Source: Archegozetes longisetosus (taxonomy: Eukaryota > Arthropoda > Arachnida > Sarcoptiformes > Trhypochthoniidae). From it: a stretch of 64,000 nt of DNA. Within the stretch, counting starts at the first letter, position 1. Every line of letters begins with the position of its first letter. The DNA lies in the NCBI GenBank assembly GCA_018873245.2, contig JAEMBT020000008.1:744001-808000 (forward strand), written 5' to 3'. Of this stretch, positions 26,501-39,763 are shown piece after piece. The notes under the pieces were generated by a model. The model was given only the letters and a program-made list of their open reading frames with translations. It had not been told where the DNA came from and did no database searches. The position numbers and the translations under genes are program-made.

Positions 26501-29500
26501 TATAAGTAGTGATTCGTGAGAGGTCTAAAAATTAATTACCGGAATGGAAACTCTTGAGTGATATATTTGTGTCACTCTAAATACATATAAATTTTGCCGA
26601 AACACAGAATCAAAGTCAAGTTGGCAGCAGCTATAATAACGCAATCCTGCTATTGAACAACACAATATAGTAAAGATGGAGCACAGCATTAATTTTCCAT
26701 TAGCTCTGATAAGTCAAACTTATGTTAAACTAAAAGTTGAGAATGTGGTACATCCCGAAAAATTTTCCAGATATTACTTTCGTGAAAAGTAATATTTAGG
26801 TTCAGACACACCCAAATGCCACCACAAGTAACATACAAAACAGTTCATTTTTATAATGCACCAAACTTTTGAGGCGATCATTAATTTTATTTTATAACTG
26901 CATAAAAAAGACCACAGAAAAATGATCCTTATCTACTTTTTCGGTGGATATATATTTGTTTTTATATATTTTTGTGCTGTTCTTTAACAATTCGCCAACA
27001 ATATTGATCTTTTCACGTGTTGTTCTCTGCTGTTCTTCTATTATTTTTCTGTTCACTACTGAAAAGACTTAGTAGTTTTGTCTTTATTGGATTTACAAAG
27101 CATTCAAAGCACAGTACTGTAAAAAAGTGAGAGCTCCAAACATACCATACATTGTGTATTATGATATACTCTATAAGTATATTATGAATATTTTATACTC
27201 TTCTCTAACTTAGTGTTGTTTTTGTTATATGTAATAAACTCCCGCAGTATTTCTGTTTTACGTACTATAGCCAGAAATGTAAGGCACACGTCATTACGAG
27301 AATCACCATAAAGTCTCCACCAGTTATCCTTTAACTTCAAAATCCTACGCAATATTAGCTTTGAAATTACAACTCTCTTCTGCCTACAATATAGGGTATC
27401 ATATTTTTGAAACTTTTATTTAAAGCTTTAGGAAATATGCAGAAATCCCTCTACCCTTTACTATCTTGAAGATTAATCTTCGAAATACATTTGCAAAGAG
27501 TTATGCATCTTCTCTGAATTTCAACTAAGGGATTCCCAGTTATACGTATAATACATAATATATGCAAATTCTTTCTTTAAAATTACAACTCTATCGAGAG
27601 AATAGATTCAGTTGTGAAGAGGCTCTGAATTTATAAATAAAAGCGCATTGTTTTCCAAAAAATATAGCTTAATCTTATTCACTTAAGCTTAGGTGCATCG
27701 GCGATGACATTTTTGTGATTTTGTGAGCTCTAATACCATATTAAAACCTACAAACACTACGTGAACACATTATAAACAAAATACGCTTAACTAGGGATCT
27801 AAAAACCCGAGATCTTGTCAACTCACTCTCAGATAGTATTGTAACCGTTCATCATATGAATTTCAACATTTAATAAATAATACGCTCTTTAATTAATCTT
27901 TCAGATCATTAATTTTTAATCTGTCTCTATTTTAATCAAAGTCTCTGTTTAATCGGATTTTATGCTTAATTTTGATTTTTATTAACTATTATTAATGTTG
28001 ATATGAAAATAGCTCATAAAGAATCTCAAAAGCATTAATCCGATAAAAGCTAAAAAGATGCTTTATTCATATTTTTTGCTATTACGTTTGAGATCAACTA
28101 AAACTTCAAATCTTTAATTTGATATCTCGAATTTACTAAAAATTTTGAATCATGTCTTCATTATGTTGACACAAATAAAGTGCTGAAACATGATAGACAA
28201 GCTTTGAAAAACTTTTCCCAAATGTTAATTGACTTGAAAAGCTTGATTAATCCTTAAAAACCTTGAATCTTTTCAGCACACGACTAGAATCTTGAAGGTT
28301 TTGAAGACAAAACCACTTTAGGAGTAATACTGAGCTGGTTGGTCTTGTTTAATATATTAATTTAAAGAACCCGAGAAAAGCCTGACTATTTTCGTTTTAT
28401 TTGAAATTCTAATAAATGTTTAGAATTCGAAGAGTATCTCTTCTGAACACATCAAAACCTGATTATACTCAACATTACGTTTTGGTCAATGAGAAACAAT
28501 TTTATTAACCAATTGTTTCTTTCGAAGCATTTTATTAATACAATTTAATTCACTGTTTAAGGATTAAATAAAGATTTTAGGAAGTATTGAAAGCTCGTTA
28601 GAAGGTTCGAGGCCAATATATGCAGTTCCAACTCGAGAATCAGATCCTAGCAAAGATCTGACTTTTGGAGCACAGCTAATGCCTATTCCTTTGCCACCAG
28701 TTCAATGAATCTTAATCTAGAAATGCTTCTGTTCTATGGATTGTAGAAGTGTTTGAGAATCCAAGGCTATAAAGCAATACTCTCTCAGAATAGAAATTAT
28801 TTATAATTTATAATAATTAAAATTTATTGCCAGAGCTCATAAAAGTTGCATTTTTGTTAACTATTGGGCAAATTGTGTATGTAATATTGACTCTGAGCTT
28901 ATATTATAGGTTAGATTTATAGATTATATTATGTGGACTAAAGCAAAGTTGGTTCAGTTAACTGAGTAGTTATTATTTTTGGTTACACGCTATCCTCTCC
29001 ACTCATATGTGTGTTTTGAGGCTCTGAGAATTGATTAAATTGTAAACATTAAATGTCTTACTATCAAACTGTTTATTGTCTACAAAACTTATTACTGAAC
29101 TGGTTTCAAGTAGTTTCCTAATTAAATAAACTTTAATTTTCAAATTAAATTAGTTGGGCGATTTTTATGTAAAAGGATGAACAATTTGAAGCTTTTTTGA
29201 GAGGTTTCCTTTATGCTCGTAACTGTTCAAAATATATCAGAGAAGAGTCCAAACTTTTGCCTTTAATTCTATGAGCGATGCATTCAAGTAAGAGATACAA
29301 TAAAGCGTTAATATGATGAGCTTTCAACTAAATTACATTTATATTTACTGCAGTCCATACAACATACAAAAATACATTAAAAGTATGCGATAAAGGCAAA
29401 AACTCAATACCAATTCGGTTTTTGTTGCTTTTCATCAATAAATCATTTATTCTGTCATTTATTTTTCATTCAAATGGTCTATTAATTAATTTATTGAAGA

Positions 29501-32500
29501 ACAGTATGAAAATTCATTAAGATATTATTCGAACAAACGAATGTGTCATAAATTGATTAGAGAACTGTACGGCAACTTATTAAGGAAACTGTGAGTTTTA
29601 GTCACAATTTCGTGCTAAAATTAGCGTTCATTCAGTCAGATTTTGTAGACAAACAGCTCAATGGAGATACTGTAGCATTTATAGTTGACCCGATTGACAC
29701 TATGGTAACTCGCGAGAGAATGATTTGTAGTCATCAGCGCAATAGAGCAAGACATAATTCTGTTGACAGAAAGCTCTAATGAAGTTTATGCTGTTGTCCC
29801 AACCCTTCATTCAATTGATGTCTCAACGTTAGCTTTTCGCATTTTCACTTTGCTCTACATAACACTGTTCCACATTGCATTTGGCCAAAAAGTTGCAGTA
29901 GTCACGAGGAACATGTCTTCGTATCTATTTTATAGACCGAGATTCTCGACAAAGCGTTCTTTGTGCGATTCGTACTAGTAGTTCAACCATTAAGTAATCA
30001 ATTTCTAACTTTACGAAATTTTCAGATACGTGGCAAACGGGATTAAGCTTTAATATAAAAGAAAAGTTATTTTGTCAAGCATACTTTGTTTATAATAGGA
30101 TTTGTGATTACACACACACACACACGAAGACTCTTTCCCTATTGAGGTCAGAAACAAATGGACAAAATTTGACTTATATAAAGCTTTCATTTATTCTAAC
30201 ACTTAAATATCAACAAACTGGTATAAAGCTTTGCTAGTAATTATTTACCGTATCAAAGTTTTCCTTCAAATTATAGGACTATTTTTCTGTGAATTGAATA
30301 GCTCGTTACGTCTTTTCAACAAATGTCAAAACATGCTTACTATTGAAATAAGGTTTCGCTGAACAGAAACTTTGGAGGTTTCCTTCATAGAGAAAAGATC
30401 TGATGTTTTATAGAATATAGTAGACTCTCGAGTGACTTGCTTGCAATCTTTGCTTTTCCATTTTGCGTGTAATCAGATCCAGTGTTTTAGAAGACAACAA
30501 TAATGTTAATTTATATAAGTTTAGTCGCAAAGTAAAAACTAAGCTTGTATTATGACTCTAGACAACTTAACAATACTTTGGCTCATTTATTAACTTATTG
30601 CGATTCTATCATATAATCTATCGCTCAGCTACAATCTATTTACTGAAAATGAATCTCGGAGTATTCTCTTCTCGATCAACATTGAGGTAAATTAGAATCA
30701 TAAAATCTGACACAATCAAGCGGAAATTAATAAAAGTAGTGTTCGGTAGCTTTCAGTATTTCTATTTGACTTTTCTTCTGCTTTTGCTTTTGCTTCTGAT
30801 TATTCGAATTAATTTGACCTTTTCTTTTGATAAAGTCGAATGACTCGATAACTCTTCGTTTGACTTTACTTTCACTTTAAAAAGCCTATCGAACACTAAC
30901 TAAAAGTCAGGCTGAAAAGGCAAAATTGGGTTCACTTTTGTTAGGAGTTTGAATGTTTAGCATAGAAAAATTTTGCATAAGATCTTTAGACAGGATTGAT
31001 TCACTATAACTATTGAAAAGCTTATAGTACAGATCTTTCAAATAGTGAGTGACACGCATTCGCATAAAGCTGCTTTTTCTTCTATGAAATTTACGTTATG
31101 AAAACTTATAAAATTTCATATTTTTTATTACTACAAGTTTTCACTTAAAATAGAGTTGTATTACTTTATTCGATGTAAATTACTTGTCAAAAAAGTAATG
31201 AATAGAAACATAATAGGTTTGACACATTGCATAAAATATTAGATCAATTTCCAGAATGAATAAAAGATTATGGGTCGACAAAAAATTAAGATAAAACCAA
31301 TTTAATACTAAAATTACAAAATCATCTTAACTAAAAAGATATGAAGAGATATAAAGAAAAATAAAGATAAAAAATCTACAGGACTTCATACAACAGTCTC
31401 TATTGGAATTCTATTACATTTTTCTTTACTTCCTTAGTTCATATCCTCTGTACGAGTTTTAGCCCGAAAATCATGATTTATGTCGACATTTATTATAAAA
31501 ATCCCTTCGGGAGTTTAACATTGATGTATCTGACTATAAGCCCAGACACATAAGACCCAACTTCTTATACAAACTCAAATAAGTTCTTAGTTGAAAGAAA
31601 GCGTTTATTGTACGGAAAGAAAAAAATATATCTTATGAATAAGTTTATCTTCTAGTTTGCTACTCAATAACCAATGCTTATTTGATTTTACAAAATATAT
31701 TGCTCTCACGGCAGAGAAAACTTTCAACAAAATACCTGTACTCTCAACAAATTTAATTTTAAAAATAAGTGCTGTTTCGCACTCGTTTATTGGTTTACTC
31801 TCACTTTTTGCTTTGCTATAACTTCTTTGTTTTTCGTTAAGATTTTATAATCAGTTTTGGATTCAGTTTCATTATGAGCCAGAAATAGAGTATCTTCATA
31901 TGATCACTCTTCAAAATTCAAAACTTAAGTATAACTAGTCAGCAACTTATGTTTCTTTAAAATCTATTAAGTTTGCAAAATATTTATTTGAACAAAACCA
32001 GATCCAGAAATACTAAAATGAATAGAACCGACATTATTAACTTAAAGACACGAGTATAAAGACCTTAAGATAATTGTAAACATCGCGTCGAGTCGAATGA
32101 GTTATTAGATTTAAACTTTTAGTCTTCTTAAACATGTTCAGTATATTTGTAATCATTTATTCAGACTTGAAATTGAACAAGAAGTCAGTGAGCTATGTCA
32201 ACTTTATACTCAAAAACTAATTGAGTAAATCCCCAAAAAGTAATTAAATGTTTTTTTCGATTCCACTAAACTGAATGATAAATCAAAATGAGATGAGATG
32301 CAATTTTTTCTTAATCAAACCAGATGAAAACTTGATTCAGTAGTTATTATATTCTTTGTGAATGTGAGTGCATAACAAATTAAGTGAAAATAATTATAGA
32401 GTTGATTTGATGTCTAATAATTAATGATTGAACGAAAGAAGCAATTCTGTATTCTCTTCGATAGATTTGTGATTAATGCGCTTTATTTTAAGCACATTAT

Positions 32501-35500
32501 AATTAAAGTAACGGTAATTCTATTACTGTTATATGAGATAAAACTAAAACAGAATTTTGTTAACAACATATTAAAAATTCATTAAAATGATGCGTTTCAT
32601 GTTTATTTAATCTGATGTTCTTAAGCCAACTTATATGCGTTTGCTATTCTTTAGATAGAAGAGACAACACTACCGAATAGCAGGTCAAAGCTTGCACTGA
32701 TTCGAGGCCAAAGAAGTGTCATATCTAGAGATTTTGCATTATACCGATGGGCGCTCGAGAAACATAAGTTCACTATAGATGCTCCGAGTTGGTTACGATC
32801 CAAGAGAAGGGCTTCTACTTTGACGGCTCAAAATTTGACGGGTATCTATAGAATAACATATATTGCAAACAGTACTTTAAGACTTATTTCACTTTAGATT
32901 CCTTATTAGTTACTTCTGCAATAGTTTTTCAAAAGCTATAGTTTTGCCTCTGAACTGAAGTTTTTTATTTTTATTGCTGTTGTTTACTTGCGTAGATCTC
33001 CAAGATTGGTTGGTTTTAATTTGTCTTGCCTTCACTGACGGAGACGCTGGTATTTGTTTGGAAAGAAAAGATTTTCAAATATTAAAGCCTTATCAAAGAG
33101 TGAATAGAATACCAGGATTACGCAACTTATTATGGAAGAAAGACTCCTTTTGCGAGACTATGAATGAAGCGAGAAAACTTCCCAGTAATATAAATCAATA
33201 ACAGACTCTATTAATACTGTTCAACTTTAATCAAACTTTTCATTCATATTATATCCTTATTTCTGTAAATAGTAATCATGAAGAATCCCGTGTCTCCGCT
33301 TTGCTTTGTTATGCCTAACCAGTATCAACAGTTTATTGATGTCGCTGAAGGTTTGCCTCATTCAATTTTATCAATAAATCTGTTATTTATGCATCGAATT
33401 CACAATATTTTTTGCTATTCGGTTAGCTCTCGGATACTCAGCCGAATGGCTTTTAAAACCGATCAGTATCGGCGGTCGATATTCAGGGAATGGGCCACAA
33501 CTTATCAATATTTTTACTAACGAGGGGAGGGATCGTTTGAGGGAATATAGTTCAAAACGAGGTGTAATACAGCAATACATTTCAAATCCATTGCATGTCT
33601 TCGGACAACCTGTAAATTTGAGAATTTATGTTATCGTCACATCAATCGCACCACTAAGAGCTTATGTACATAATGAAGGGCTAGTTTTTCATCGTTACGA
33701 AGAGGACAAAAACTACAAAAGAGTAAAGACAATCAATTTTAAAGTGATAATCAAACAAGATTAGATAAATTATTCCAAATAATTTTACTGATTAATGTTA
33801 GATTTCTGGTCGGACTTGGATTTTAACACAGTTTTGGCAGTTCGTGTCGAAAAATTTTGGAACTGAAAAGATGAAGAAAGCAATTAACAACATATACCGA
33901 GCAATATTACAAACATTGTTAATTGCAGAGGCAATGATCATAACGCAACAGCAACAACAACAACAGTCACAATTACAGTCAAATAGCATTAATTCAGATC
34001 GTGTCACATTTCGCAAATGCAACTCTTGCTTCCATTTGATGGCATTTGATATTGTTTTGAATACAAGTTTAGATCCATTTATTATAGAAGTTAATGGACA
34101 GCCAAATATGCAAGAATCAAGAAAAGATGAATCACCACTTTCTGGCAAAATAAAGTCACACATTCTCGATGATGCCATTAACTTAATTAGTGCCACCAAT
34201 TCTGTAGCTAACGATGTTGCCGAAGCATTAGAAGAAGTAATAGCTGATAATATTGGGGTAATGGGCATTAGTTGCCATATATCACATGATTTGTGCTTAA
34301 GTAATGACGATTTAAATTATTTGCTACAATCCAGACGCGAGGCTCTCAATAGGGGCTCGTTTAAGAACTTATATCCAGCTTTAGGCATAGACAATAAAAA
34401 ACAACTCATCGACCAATTGAGTCAATTGATTGTCGCCCAAAGAGTTGGACAATCAAATGATTTATCTGTTCATAAAACTGCAGATCTTCATCCACTTCTC
34501 ATGTCAATGGAGCGCTATTACTACAGACATATTATTGATGAGGAATACGGAGACAATGCCGGAAATATAGTTGAACACAATCATAACAGCAATTTTCACA
34601 ATAATTCTGTGTTTTTCAACGATAAAAACGGTTTCGACTCATCAGTCATCAACGGATGTTCTGATGGTATGATATTTTGTAACAAAGACAAGTTTTTAGA
34701 AATAAAAAACTAGTTATTGGAGCCATAAATTAATGCTGAAATTAATGTATTTGCAGAGCCGCTAACACTGCCTTATTTAGCTTCTATCGAACTGAATCCT
34801 AAATTGCAATTAATGCCTCCATTTTCACCATTTGTAACGCAATACTACAGCAATGTCTCATATGAACAATTATTGATAAGTGTCTCCGCGAAAGCTCAGA
34901 ATTGTCAAAGTGAAGTTAGATTAGATGATAAATTTGGGTCTTCCAGGTATCAAATATGAGATTTAATGATAAGATTCTATTGTTTAATATGGAAAAAACT
35001 ATTATTAGTTGAAAGGGTTATCTAAAATACTTCTTTATTTCTGGTGTGACAGAACTACAAATTATACACTCGGAATTGGGGTCAATAAGATATCATTTGT
35101 TGTGGTCGATATATCACACACTGAGCCCTGGGTTATAAATACATACACTCTAATCATAAATCGTCTACCGATAACCCATAATGTCCCACAATTTCGTGCT
35201 TCTCTACCTCATCACATTTGCTCTTTTACTCAAGTATCAAAATTTAATTTAACAAATAATTTCTCAAAAATAAATCACGCAATAAGTCATGTCGAATATT
35301 TGTTCACTTTTTAAAGGACTGTGATATGAGAGTCTTTCCGCGTCACTCATGTGGAATGACTAAAGAAAGTAATTATTTGGATTGGAGGATGTATTTGTAT
35401 CGCCAATCATTGACTCCAGTTTGTAACAGCGGATCAGAAACTGGCCGCTGGGTTGTGCCGTGTCTTAGTTGTGATAATTCGTCTACTTGTTATTGGCACG

Positions 35501-37086
35501 AATCACGTTGGGATCCGATCCACTGTCACTATCCAACGCTATCTCATAAAAAACTTTCATCATGTCTCGCAAATAAAAAGGTATAAACTTATAGTTTACG
35601 ATATAAAAGGATAAAATCAATCAATGCTCATTAGATTTGAAATAAGTTTGATAGTGTGTTAAATAAATAGCCGAAGCTTTTCGGTCACAGTTAGTATCAT
35701 ATTCAGGGTAAAAAAAGCTACTAACAAAATTGTAATTCACAGAAAAATACTTGAGTACAAAAATTCAATTGAAATGACACTGCATTCTGTAAAATAACGA
35801 GCTTATAAACAAAGTGTATGTTTGGAAAGCGTGTGAACTGATATGAAATTTTATCAAAAAATTATTAACTACTCAAAATCCCAGATCTGGGTATAATCAC
35901 GCCCTACGATGCTATAGAACGAGAATTTAATTTACTAAAAAGTTATATATAAAGTTAGGTTAAGAGTAAGCAACCTAATGGGGTGCGGTTCCGAATACTA
36001 ATTGCATCAAAAAAACTAGCGTAAAATAAAGTTTTCATATAATTAAGGCCAATATTGGCTGTAAAAACACGTTAGACATTAAAAGTATTTAATTGAATTG
36101 AAATGTTGTATGTTTTTAGGTTTTATTTGTTGGCGATTCGACGAACAGAGGGATGATGCATTATCTCATTGAAAAACTGAACGGAACATTAGTTGAATGG
36201 GACAAAACACATGACTTGAAAATATATCCAAATATGAATAAAAAGAAGACTTTAATTAGTTTTGCTTATTATCCAAAGTTTTGGTTACCAACAAATCAGA
36301 GGCCTTCGTTTGATAAAGCAGTTTATCAGCTCTTCGAAAAGTATATCACACGCGTTAGTAATGGATTAAATCTAAATGCTGATTCTATCAATACTTGCAG
36401 AGTTCAGCCACTGGACAATAATTCTAACACTATATTAGTTTTCGGTGGAGTTCAATGGTTAGCGACACAGCACATTCACATGCTACTCAAGACATTAGCA
36501 AAGTATGATAAGAAAAACTCAAGCGCATTCAATAATTTACAATCAAATTTATACTACTTTTACAGTTTGAAACTTCAAGGAATCAAACTTGTCATGAAAA
36601 CATTGGGAGCAGGATTTCATCAACACATCGAAGGAGTCCATTGTCTATCTTTAGTGAGTTGTTGATTCGCAGAAAATACAAAATTACAAATAAATTGATC
36701 AAAATTTCAATTACTTATAGGAAGAACATCAAAAGTTAGCTCTGCATAACACAGCATTAGCTTCATATGCACTGAAGTTGGGAATTGAAGTGATTGATAC
36801 CTACAACATAACAATCGCAAGATTCAAAGACTTCATGCCAGGAAAATGTGCATGTCATTTTCATAGAGTCAGTTCATTTTCAAATCCTAATTATTTAGTT
36901 CAAGTTAAAACTCAACTTTTAAACTATTGACACTTTTTTAAGGTTTCTGAGATTGGCACAAATGATCTAAATTCAGGACAAGTACAACAATCACATTATC
37001 GGGTTGAGGGACCAATTAATGCAATCTACACTGATATACTTATTAGTCAAATATGTAGGGAATTCGAAGAACCAGATAATAGATGA
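23520..37086 (+). CDS. CPED1: CPED1: cadherin-like and PC-esterase domain protein with TTL/ATP-grasp-like region
   Basis: Thirteen in-phase exons: 23520-23679, 23900-24057, 32655-32841, 32996-33184, 33273-33350, 33442-33722, 33832-34666, 34757-34946, 35053-35233, 35317-35580, 36120-36653, 36721-36867 and 36943-37086. They total 3348 nt, 1115 residues (human about 1026). A short cytosolic N-terminus precedes a signal-anchor helix (about 22-42), predicting a type II ER/Golgi protein. Residues about 169-500 resemble tubulin-tyrosine-ligase-like ATP-grasp enzymes (QRVNRIPGL, KPISIGG at 263, PVNLRIYVIVTS, FD at 423-424, IIEVNGQP at 435-442). A cadherin-like sandwich follows (about 635-735, PPFSPFVTQYY, NYTLGIGVNKISFVVVDISH). 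A PC-esterase domain closes the protein, with the GDSTNRG nucleophile block at 846-852 (Ser848), GGVQWL, and a CACHFH motif near 1065. PC-esterases are predicted to act on acyl groups of cell-surface polymers; the substrate of CPED1 is unknown. A polyQ tract interrupts the ATP-grasp-like region. Exon 2 ends before an 8.6-kb intron. Confidence 0.93.
26068..26086 (+). repeat. (TC)n microsatellite
   Basis: About 19 bp of perfect TC repeat within CPED1 intron 2. Confidence 0.95.
28581..28707 (+). other. orphan exon-like open segment in CPED1 intron 2
   Basis: After an acceptor-like sequence (AAGATTTTAG, ending 28580), an open frame of 41 codons runs to a TGA at 28705-28707. Its composition looks coding (for example RPIYAVPTRESDPSKD and QLMPIPLPPVQ at the end) and it is richer in G+C than its surroundings. 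It could be the last exon of a nested gene or a relic of one. Its phase does not fit CPED1 exon 2, so it is not a simple alternative CPED1 exon. I found no partner exon and recognise no family. Confidence 0.25.
30110..30125 (+). repeat. (AC)8 microsatellite
   Basis: A 16-bp perfect AC run in CPED1 intron 2. Confidence 0.9.
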
Positions 37087-37473
37087 CAAGAACCACAACT
37101 ACAGCATTTCATTAAACTTGAATAATCTTGAAAACACTGAAGATACTCAATATACAAATGAATGAAGCGTTATCCAGACTGAATGTCAACAAAATCACTT
37201 TCAAAACAAATTGAAATACTGAATCGTTCTGTGATCTAATAATTGTAATGCAAATCAAATTTTTTAACAAATGAAAATTTTTGAGCCAAACTATGAGATT
37301 TACTCATAACATTATTAGAGCATTAAAATGAAATATTGATTTATGTTTTTTAATAATGAGATTGTTTATAAAATCGAATCCTGAAAATGTTACAAATGCT
37401 TGTATATTGTTATTTCAGATTATATAAACTCATGTAAATATCATTTTTCTCCAAAAATTTCTCAATCATTTTC

Positions 37474-37479
37474 AATAAA
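37474..37479 (+). promoter_or_regulatory. possible polyadenylation signal of CPED1
   Basis: AATAAA about 390 bp after the CPED1 stop. The region 37087-38060 between the convergent CPED1 and ATP23 genes is otherwise AT-rich 3' flank. Confidence 0.35.
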
Positions 37480-37959
37480 TTTGACTCTATTATTGACACT
37501 TTTTGAACTAATATTGAAAACTCGAACTATCTTATTACAAAAGCTATGAATTTATTTGATTTTAAATCAACCCACTATTTGATTGCCAGAATTAATAAAT
37601 TGCTTTCATCATAAATAATACCAACTAAATAGAGACTAATTCTGACAAATTGAGATTTGAGTTTATAGTTTGAACACATTTAGCACAGGTTTGAGACACC
37701 TTCATATTTTCATTATTTAAACTATTTTTGATCACATGAATGAGCAATGATCAAACAGCATTCATTAACTAAATTCGTTTGAACAATCTATCAAAAAAGA
37801 CACATTAGAATCTTATGAAAGTTACAGAAATATTTTTGTAAATTATATTTTTTCAACTCTTAGATGCTTCTTCTGATTTATAAACAAACCTTTACTCATT
37901 TAGATTTTAAAGACACATATAAAGACTTAACTTTGAAGAAATTGAAAATTGATCGACTT

Positions 37960-37965
37960 TTTATT
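37960..37965 (-). promoter_or_regulatory. polyadenylation signal of ATP23
   Basis: TTTATT on the + strand reads AATAAA on the minus strand, about 95 bp past the ATP23 stop. Confidence 0.5.
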
Positions 37966-38060
37966 CGAGTGACCCATCAATTGTCTAAACCAATTTGAAT
38001 TATAAACTACTTAATTAGAATTATCTAAATTTGAATTTTTAACCTAAATTAGAGTTAAGA

Positions 38061-39152
38061 CTAATTATAATTATAATGGAAGCGTTCTCTATGAGCCCAA
38101 TCCATATGTTTCGAATTGGCTCTAATTCTTCTGCCAACTGGTTCTAAATCATTGTAGCATTTATCAAAAACTTTATCGACTATTTTCCAGGCTTCCTCTG
38201 GAGGTAAGTCTTTACGAACTGCTATAATAGAAGCCGCAGCTTTTGTTTTTACGCAAAGCTATTTTGATAAAAGAAATAAAATCAAGATTATATAAAAGTT
38301 TATAGCTAAATAATCTGACATCAAGTCAAATCAAGTAACTTAATGTCAGTTTAACGATAGAAACGCAAAATCACTTACTGAGTGGCTTTTTTTAATATTC
38401 AATGGTGTAGTCGTTCCTTGAAGTAAAGAACTAATCATTGAACAGTGCATTAAATTAGCAGCTCTTATCTGATAAACAAACGTTTAATTAAATAATTAGT
38501 AATTGAAACAATCTATAAATATTGAACTAAAGTAAAGCAAACCTCAGAGCATGCTATATGTTCCAAGTTATTGAAATCAAATTCTGCTCTGCAGTAGTCG
38601 AACATGTGGAGAAACTCGTGAGCTAAAACACCACGGATTAAGCCCTTATGCCAGACTCGGTTATGACAAATGACCACTTGGTTCAGTTGCGGGTCATAAC
38701 CACCGGTCACATCAGCTGAACAGCACTCGCAAGATATGTGGCGACGAATATCTACTTCGCTAAATTATAAGTTCAATTAAATAAACATCATTCAATACAA
38801 TATCTATAGTTATTGTTACCATCCTTTGGACTTGAGAGCACTCATCATCAGCTTTACCAAAGGGCCTCAAAATATAAAACAATAATTATATTATTATCAA
38901 TCACTTTACTCATAATTATTATGCTTTCAATAATCCAATACTTTTTTCGATGATATCCAATACTTTTTGTTCACATTTTGCTTTATTGATATGATCACGA
39001 TCGACTAAAGACTCGACCCAATTCTTTTTCACTTTATTGCCTCTCCTTTCAGGATATAATTCGAGAGACTCTTCGTTCAAATCGGGTTCAGGTTTATTAG
39101 TTTGTTGCTGTTTATTGTTTTGCTTTGATTCACTTTGTTTATCGTCACTCAT
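38061..39152 (-). CDS. ATP23: mitochondrial inner-membrane metalloprotease ATP23 homologue
   Basis: Five exons on the minus strand, 39152-38942, 38865-38820, 38759-38543, 38468-38379 and 38258-38061, give 762 nt, 253 residues (human about 246). ATP23 is a zinc metalloprotease of the intermembrane space; in yeast it processes Atp6 and helps assemble the F1Fo ATP synthase. The zinc motif HEFLH is at 133-137, followed by MFDYCRAEFDF. Other conserved parts are the cysteine-rich block at 95-117 (ISCECCSADVTGGYD, VVICHNR), IRAANLM, and the C-terminal VFDKCYNDLEPVGRRI. The N-terminus (about 1-40) is a Lys/Gln/Asn-rich extension. Exon 1 uses a weak donor (AAAAAA|GTATTG); it is chosen because it restores EKSPLVKLMMSAL in phase, whereas reading on meets stops. 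The gene is convergent with CPED1 and divergent from the LRR gene. The start is the ATG giving MSDDKQ; an upstream in-frame ATG at 39215 is less likely. Confidence 0.93.
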
Positions 39153-39763
39153 TTTATAAGTTAATGATTTAAATAACTGTTTAATTAAACTATAATAAAT
39201 TAAACTGTTATGCACTAAATACTAAAAGTGTTTATAAACAAATGAAAGCATGTGTTTTGCATCACTCGCTCTTATGTAGAGGTCTTAACCGAAACAGTTT
39301 TCCTTTCAATTATTTTTCGATTGAAAAGTCAGCCAAACAAACAAACTTATGATCATCAAGACTAAATTCAATTTTGATCACATCTGCAGGTCATTCTGTT
39401 TTGATAGAAATCTAGCGCAAAGATCTTGCAAAGAAGTCTAGAGAAAGTATGTTTGAAATAAGCTGAGCAAAAAATGATATAATCACTTGAATGCAGACCA
39501 AAGTTCAATCGACGTCTGATAACATAAATCCAGTTGTAACATAAGTTCTAACAGCTTCTTATCTTAAGGTAACCCATAGTTGCACTCATATTCATATATT
39601 ATGATTAAATTGATAGTAGTTATAAAAAGATGACTATATTTATGTCTTCATAAAAGTAACAGATGTAGAACATATTGTGATTTATTATTTGAGCATTCGC
39701 TTCTGTTTTCAATATCTCAACTTTTAAAAACAGTTTACAGTATTTCATTGATAGCTAGTACTA
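39153..39763. other. divergent promoter interval ATP23 / LRR gene
   Basis: About 0.6 kb between the divergent starts of ATP23 (-) and the LRR gene (+). It should hold both promoters, but I see no clear core elements. Confidence 0.4.

Larger units (their letters stand above)
24058..32654. other. 8.6-kb intron 2 of CPED1
   Basis: By far the largest intron in the window. Flanking exons join in phase 0, and the joined protein reads straight through compared with the human protein. The intron holds (TC)n and (AC)n repeats and an orphan exon-like segment at 28581-28707; otherwise it is AT-rich without recognisable genes. Confidence 0.8.

Noticed and set aside
29591-29978. Two overlapping + strand frames (62 and 71 codons) in CPED1 intron 2
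   Set aside because: They are in different frames and no recognisable domain appears in either.
33798-34268. 156-codon minus-strand frame
   Set aside because: Antisense to the CPED1 ATP-grasp exon; its poly-Cys run is just the reverse of the polyQ repeat.
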